Program-made: the position numbers and the translations under genes
DNA from: UBA4093 sp036676455
GTDB taxonomy: Bacteria > Cyanobacteriota > Sericytochromatia > S15B-MN24 > UBA4093
Direction of reading: 5' to 3'
Length of the DNA stretch: 64,000 bases
Assembly: GCA_036676455.1 (NCBI GenBank)
Contig: JAKFCW010000044.1
Span: forward strand, 1-64,000
Notes under the pieces: generated by a model
Told to the model about the DNA's origin: nothing
The model's input: only the letters and a program-made list of their open reading frames with translations
Databases searched by the model: none
In this document: positions 60,893-64,000 of the stretch, one piece after another
Numbering within the stretch: the first letter of the stretch is position 1
How the letters are laid out: each line of letters starts with the position of its first letter

Positions 60893-62128
60893 ATGCAAGG
60901 ATACCGTTTGCGAGCCAGCGAGCCGGAACTCACCAACCTGGAAGCGGAAAACGCGAGGCTTCGTGAACGGGTCGCCGCCCTGGAGACGCGGGTGGCGAGC
61001 CTCGAGGCGTGTGAGAGTGAGACCATGCTGGCTGAATCCCAGCGTCTGGCACGCATCGGCAGCTGGGAATTGGACGTCGCGACCCGCCAGCTGACCTGGT
61101 CGGAGCAGCAGTTTCGTAACTTCGGGTTCGTGCCGTGCAAGACTCCGATCAACCGGGCGCTCGCCATCGCGCAAGTCGATCCCCGCGACCTGAAGCGTCA
61201 CGAGGCGGTAGTGAGCGCTGCCCTCGAGTCGGGCGAAGGCTTTTCCATCCATTACCGGGTCCTCCACCCGGATGGCACGGTACTCAACCTCCACAGCATC
61301 GGGCGTCCCGTCTTCGATGACCAGGGACGGCTCATCAAGTTCGTTGGGACCAGCCAGGACGTCACCGAGCGAATCCAGCTCGAGGACCAGCTACGCGACC
61401 AGTACAAGCAGCTCGTGAAGCTCGACCAGCTCAAGAGCAATTTCGTCAACTCGGTCACCCATGAGCTCCGGACTCCTTTGACCAGCATCATGGGTTATGC
61501 CGAGTTCCTCGAGGATGAAATTGGCGGACCGATCACCGCCGAGCAGCGCGTCTTCCTCGATCAAATCCAGCATGGAGCCAGGAGACTCGAGTACCTGCTC
61601 AACGATCTGCTCGACTTTGCCCGCCTGGAGGCCGGCACCTTCACGCTGAAGCTTGCGCCCGCCGATCTTTGCGCCCGGATCGTCGAGGTGATAGCGAGCC
61701 TGAAGCCCCAGGCCGACGCCTCTCGGCTCGTGGTCGAGCTCTTCTTGCCTGACCCCCCGCTGGAGCTAGACATGGACGCCCAGCGCATCGGTCAGGTCCT
61801 GACCAATCTTCTCTCCAATGCGCTCAAGTTCTCACCCGTGGGTGGCACGATCACTGTCTCGGCTTGCCGGCAAGGCGAGCGGGTCCGCTGCGAAATCCGG
61901 GACCACGGGCCGGGCATCACTGAAGAGGACATGCCAAGGTTGTTCCAGCGCTTCTCGCAGTTGGAGGAGGGCGTGCGGATGGGCAAGGGGACGGGGCTTG
62001 GACTTTCTATCAGCAAGGCCCTCGTCGAGGCCCACGGCGGGGCCATCGGGGTATCCAGCACGCCCGGAGTGGGTAGCACCTTCTGGTTCGAACTCCCCGT
62101 CCAGCCTCACCAGGCGCAGGGGCGGTAG
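60893..62128 (+). CDS. PAS-domain sensor histidine kinase
   Basis: 411 residues. A short N-terminal coiled coil (about 15-45) is followed by a PAS domain (about 50-160), HisKA with phospho-acceptor H190 (SVTHELRTPLTSIMGYAEFLED) and a HATPase domain (LTNLLSNALKFSPVGG, DHGPGIT, GKGTGLGLSISKAL). No membrane segment. No response regulator is adjacent. The stop overlaps the convergent SDR gene by 22 bases. Confidence 0.9.
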   Translation: MQGYRLRASEPELTNLEAENARLRERVAALETRVASLEACESETMLAESQRLARIGSWELDVATRQLTWSEQQFRNFGFVPCKTPINRALAIAQVDPRDLKRHEAVVSAALESGEGFSIHYRVLHPDGTVLNLHSIGRPVFDDQGRLIKFVGTSQDVTERIQLEDQLRDQYKQLVKLDQLKSNFVNSVTHELRTPLTSIMGYAEFLEDEIGGPITAEQRVFLDQIQHGARRLEYLLNDLLDFARLEAGTFTLKLAPADLCARIVEVIASLKPQADASRLVVELFLPDPPLELDMDAQRIGQVLTNLLSNALKFSPVGGTITVSACRQGERVRCEIRDHGPGITEEDMPRLFQRFSQLEEGVRMGKGTGLGLSISKALVEAHGGAIGVSSTPGVGSTFWFELPVQPHQAQGR

Positions 62129-63501
62129 TCCTTCAGGAAGACCCCGAAGAACGGGGTTTCCGGCTGGCTGACACCCTGGGCGACGGGATGGTAGATCCTC
62201 GAGGCACCGTCGATGATGTCGAGCGGCGGAAAGAACCCTCGTTCGCCCTGCCCTTTCTCGCGCTTGGGGGTCGGGTTCTCGTCGGTGACCCAGCCCGTAT
62301 CGACGCTCGTCATGTAGATGCCGTCACGCGCGAAATCCTCGCCGGAGGTGCGCGTCATCATGTTCAAGGCGGCCTTCGCCATATTGGTATGTGGGTGGTA
62401 GACCGTCTTGTGGCGGTTGAACTGCCCTTCCATGGCCGAGACGTTGACGATGAAGCGCCGCGCGAACGGGGAGCGGAGCATCAACGGCTTCAGGCGGCTA
62501 TTCAGCAAGAACGGCGCGGTCACGTTGATCAGCTGCACCTCGAGCATCTCGGGGGCGCTGACCTCATCGAGGCGCAGCATCCAGCTGTTGCTGGAACGCG
62601 AATCCATGCGTTCCTCGTTGTCCACGAAGCGATCGACGGCCATCACATCCTTCAGCGCAGGCAGCACCGTCGTTCCCTCCGTGAGCGCGAGGGTTGAGGA
62701 CTGCGGCGCCTCCTGAGCGACCAAGCGGCGAGCCTCCAGCGGCAGGGCCTCCATGGGACGCTGCTCCTGGGCGATCAGCTCCGAGTAGAAGCCTTGCGGG
62801 CGCCGGACGGTCTGGGCCGCGTTGTGGATCACGATTTCGAGCGAGGACAGCGTCTGCGAAAGATGCTGGGCGAACGCCTCGACGGCCGGGATGTTCCGCA
62901 GGTCGAGGCCGTAGACCTGCAAGCGGTGCAGCCACTCGGCGGAGTCGGGCTCGGCGTGGAGACGCTTGGCGGCGGCGTAGGGAAAGCGGGTCGTGACGAT
63001 CACGTGGGCGCCGTCGCGCAGCAGGCGCAGCACGGTCTGGTGACCGATCTTCACGCGTCCGCCCGTCACCAGCGCGGTTTGCCCCGTGAGGTCGGCGCGC
63101 AGGTGCCGCATCTGGAAATTGAAGGCGGCACAGGACGGGCAGAGCAGGTGGTAGAACGGATGGACCTCGGTGAAGCTCGCCTTGCAGACGTAGCAATTCT
63201 CAGGCTTGTTGAGGGTTCTGGCCACGGGGCTCGCAGCCGGAAGCAACGGCGTCTCGGCAGGCAGGGCATCGCGCTGGATCTTCACCATGGCCGTGGAGGC
63301 CTGCATGGCGCGATCTTCCTGTTCGAGGCGCTGCCGCTCGACCTTCCGGTCATGGTGCTTGCCTTCGCGGTAGATCTTCGAAATCAGGCTGTTAAAGCGA
63401 AGACTACGGGGCATGGCGCCCCCCGCATCCGCGAATCGTTGCAAGACGCTGAGACAGGTTTCCATCTCGGCGGGAGAAATGCTATCCAGGGGCTCCTCCA
63501 T
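62107..63501 (-). CDS. SDR-fold oxidoreductase with zinc-ribbon insertion
   Basis: 464 residues. After an N-terminal helical region (about 1-95) comes a CxxC...CxxC zinc-ribbon (CYVCKASF...LLCPSCAAF, about 103-128), then a Rossmann SDR domain with TGGRVKIGHQ, NNAA-type HNAAQT and VYHPHTNMAKAALNMM. The catalytic Tyr-Lys spacing is expanded (Y-x7-K) compared with YxxxK, as in a family I know mainly from plants and fungi. The substrate is unknown. No clear ribosome site precedes ATG 63501. Confidence 0.8.
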   Translation of the reverse strand: MEEPLDSISPAEMETCLSVLQRFADAGGAMPRSLRFNSLISKIYREGKHHDRKVERQRLEQEDRAMQASTAMVKIQRDALPAETPLLPAASPVARTLNKPENCYVCKASFTEVHPFYHLLCPSCAAFNFQMRHLRADLTGQTALVTGGRVKIGHQTVLRLLRDGAHVIVTTRFPYAAAKRLHAEPDSAEWLHRLQVYGLDLRNIPAVEAFAQHLSQTLSSLEIVIHNAAQTVRRPQGFYSELIAQEQRPMEALPLEARRLVAQEAPQSSTLALTEGTTVLPALKDVMAVDRFVDNEERMDSRSSNSWMLRLDEVSAPEMLEVQLINVTAPFLLNSRLKPLMLRSPFARRFIVNVSAMEGQFNRHKTVYHPHTNMAKAALNMMTRTSGEDFARDGIYMTSVDTGWVTDENPTPKREKGQGERGFFPPLDIIDGASRIYHPVAQGVSQPETPFFGVFLKDYRPCAW

Positions 63502-64000
63502 TCCATCTAAATAGCGTTGCGTTGACTTGAGACACTTGACCTGGAAACGCTATTCAAGGGTTCTACTCCAATATGCCGCGGATGATGGGAGGATCGGTAT
63601 CGACTTCAATCAAGGGTTGTAACCCACGCTCCCTGTATCACATCAGTGCGACGCTATTTAGTACCATATCAAGTTAAGTCTAAACGCGCCTCCCCTGTCC
63701 CCGCTAGAGGGGTTCCGGTTTTTTGGGCACAATGTAAGCGATACTTTGGAGTCCAAGGAGGTCATCGTCGACTGCAAAGCTTCAGGCCTACCGATCCCGG
63801 CTCTCTCGCCGGGAAATCTTGCCCCGAGGCAGCGGTCGGCTCTAAAAAGGCAGGATTCGCAGGTGAGGCAACACAACCGATATTATTAAACGACGCCAGA
63901 CCCTTTACATGACAAAATTCCTGCAATTAGGATGGGTAATTATCGAGGACTCGCAGGTTCCACCAGGTCCAGCATGCTAAAAGTATATTTCAACAGGAAA
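63502..64000. other. Non-coding, AT-richer right end of the window
   Basis: No credible gene is seen; an 88-codon frame at 63646-63912 is not convincing. The inverted repeat AATAGCGT (63510)/ACGCTATT (63547) recurs as ACGCTATT near 63650. A hairpin CCCCTgtccccgctAGAGGGG-like element lies near 63691-63710, and the folded region 63744-63840 is described separately. A short frame opening at ATG 63974 runs off the end. This AT-rich stretch may precede a gene beyond the window. Confidence 0.4.
63744..63840 (+). ncRNA. Candidate structured RNA near the right end
   Basis: Helices seen: CTTTGG/CCAAGG (63744-63758), AGTC/GACT (63750-63753/63769-63772, alternative to the first), CCCGGC/GCCGGG (63796-63801/63808-63813), TGCC/GGCA (63820-63823/63828-63831) and an enclosing CCGA/TCGG. 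A segment GCAAAGCTTCAGGCCTA resembles the core of c-di-GMP-I riboswitches, but the other conserved parts are missing. No assignment is made. Confidence 0.3.

Noticed and set aside
63646..63912. 88-codon frame in the right-end gap
   Set aside because: No ribosome site, no domain and a composition unlike other genes in the window; treated as non-coding.

Overview
The window is GC-rich bacterial chromosome, densely packed with ordinary housekeeping and signalling genes. There is no phage, transposase or CRISPR array. A TolC-type outer-membrane channel implies two membranes. An LdpA-like circadian-input iron-sulfur protein and a Ycf45-type R3H ATPase are typical of Cyanobacteriota, but no photosynthesis gene is present. 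Several gene orders (DUF1934-argS, rplI-dnaB-purA, holB-ricT) are shared with Firmicutes-like genomes. The best inference is a non-photosynthetic relative of cyanobacteria (Sericytochromatia/Vampirovibrionia-like); this is inference, not proof.

Layout: 1-2000 holds a truncated helical protein, then a gene pair made of a soluble chemoreceptor-tip-like protein and an ODP-type diiron metallo-beta-lactamase protein. 2089-8845 (minus) is a six-gene operon with almost no spacing: fapA-like, Orn/Lys/Arg decarboxylase, ldpA, ycf45-like ATPase, tmk, nitrilase. 9043-11607 (minus) is rlmH-DUF1934-argS. 11843-20148 (plus) is yajQ, rplI, dnaB, purA, cysteine desulfurase, two YtxH proteins and alaS. 20498-29069 holds two lipoproteins, murI, a degenerate GGDEF protein with holB and ricT, half of a sugar ABC importer and an SDR. 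29209-35882 holds a DUF983 protein, a glycogen-debranching enzyme with a GT4 glycosyltransferase, an alcohol dehydrogenase and a two-repeat LysM protein. 35985-46566 is rich in signalling: PAS-GAF-PAS, PAS-GGDEF-EAL, a GAF-PAS histidine kinase, a MerR regulator and a NarL-type regulator. Between them lie speA, two tandem tRNA-Ala genes, a ChaN-like protein and an AEC transporter. 46811-52185 holds valS, rnhA, a small zinc-ribbon ORF and a CPBP protease-SdpR-SdpI operon. 52552-63501 holds a lipoprotein, a MerR-controlled TolC/adaptor/two-permease/ATPase export operon, a second histidine kinase and a zinc-ribbon SDR. The last 500 bases look non-coding, more AT-rich and structured.

Themes: (1) operons are held together by 1-4 base stop/start overlaps; (2) most convergent gene pairs are separated by very long, near-perfect GC hairpins of 16-25 bp; (3) several promoters carry clear inverted-repeat operators, notably before the CPBP-SdpR-SdpI operon and the MerR-exporter operon; (4) three intergenic stretches look like structured RNA or a repeated element. 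The most interesting candidates are the ODP/chemoreceptor-tip pair, the SdpR-type operon with its double palindrome, the MerR exporter with its four-motif operator, and a bipartite sequence present twice (20381-20482 and 41441-41498).
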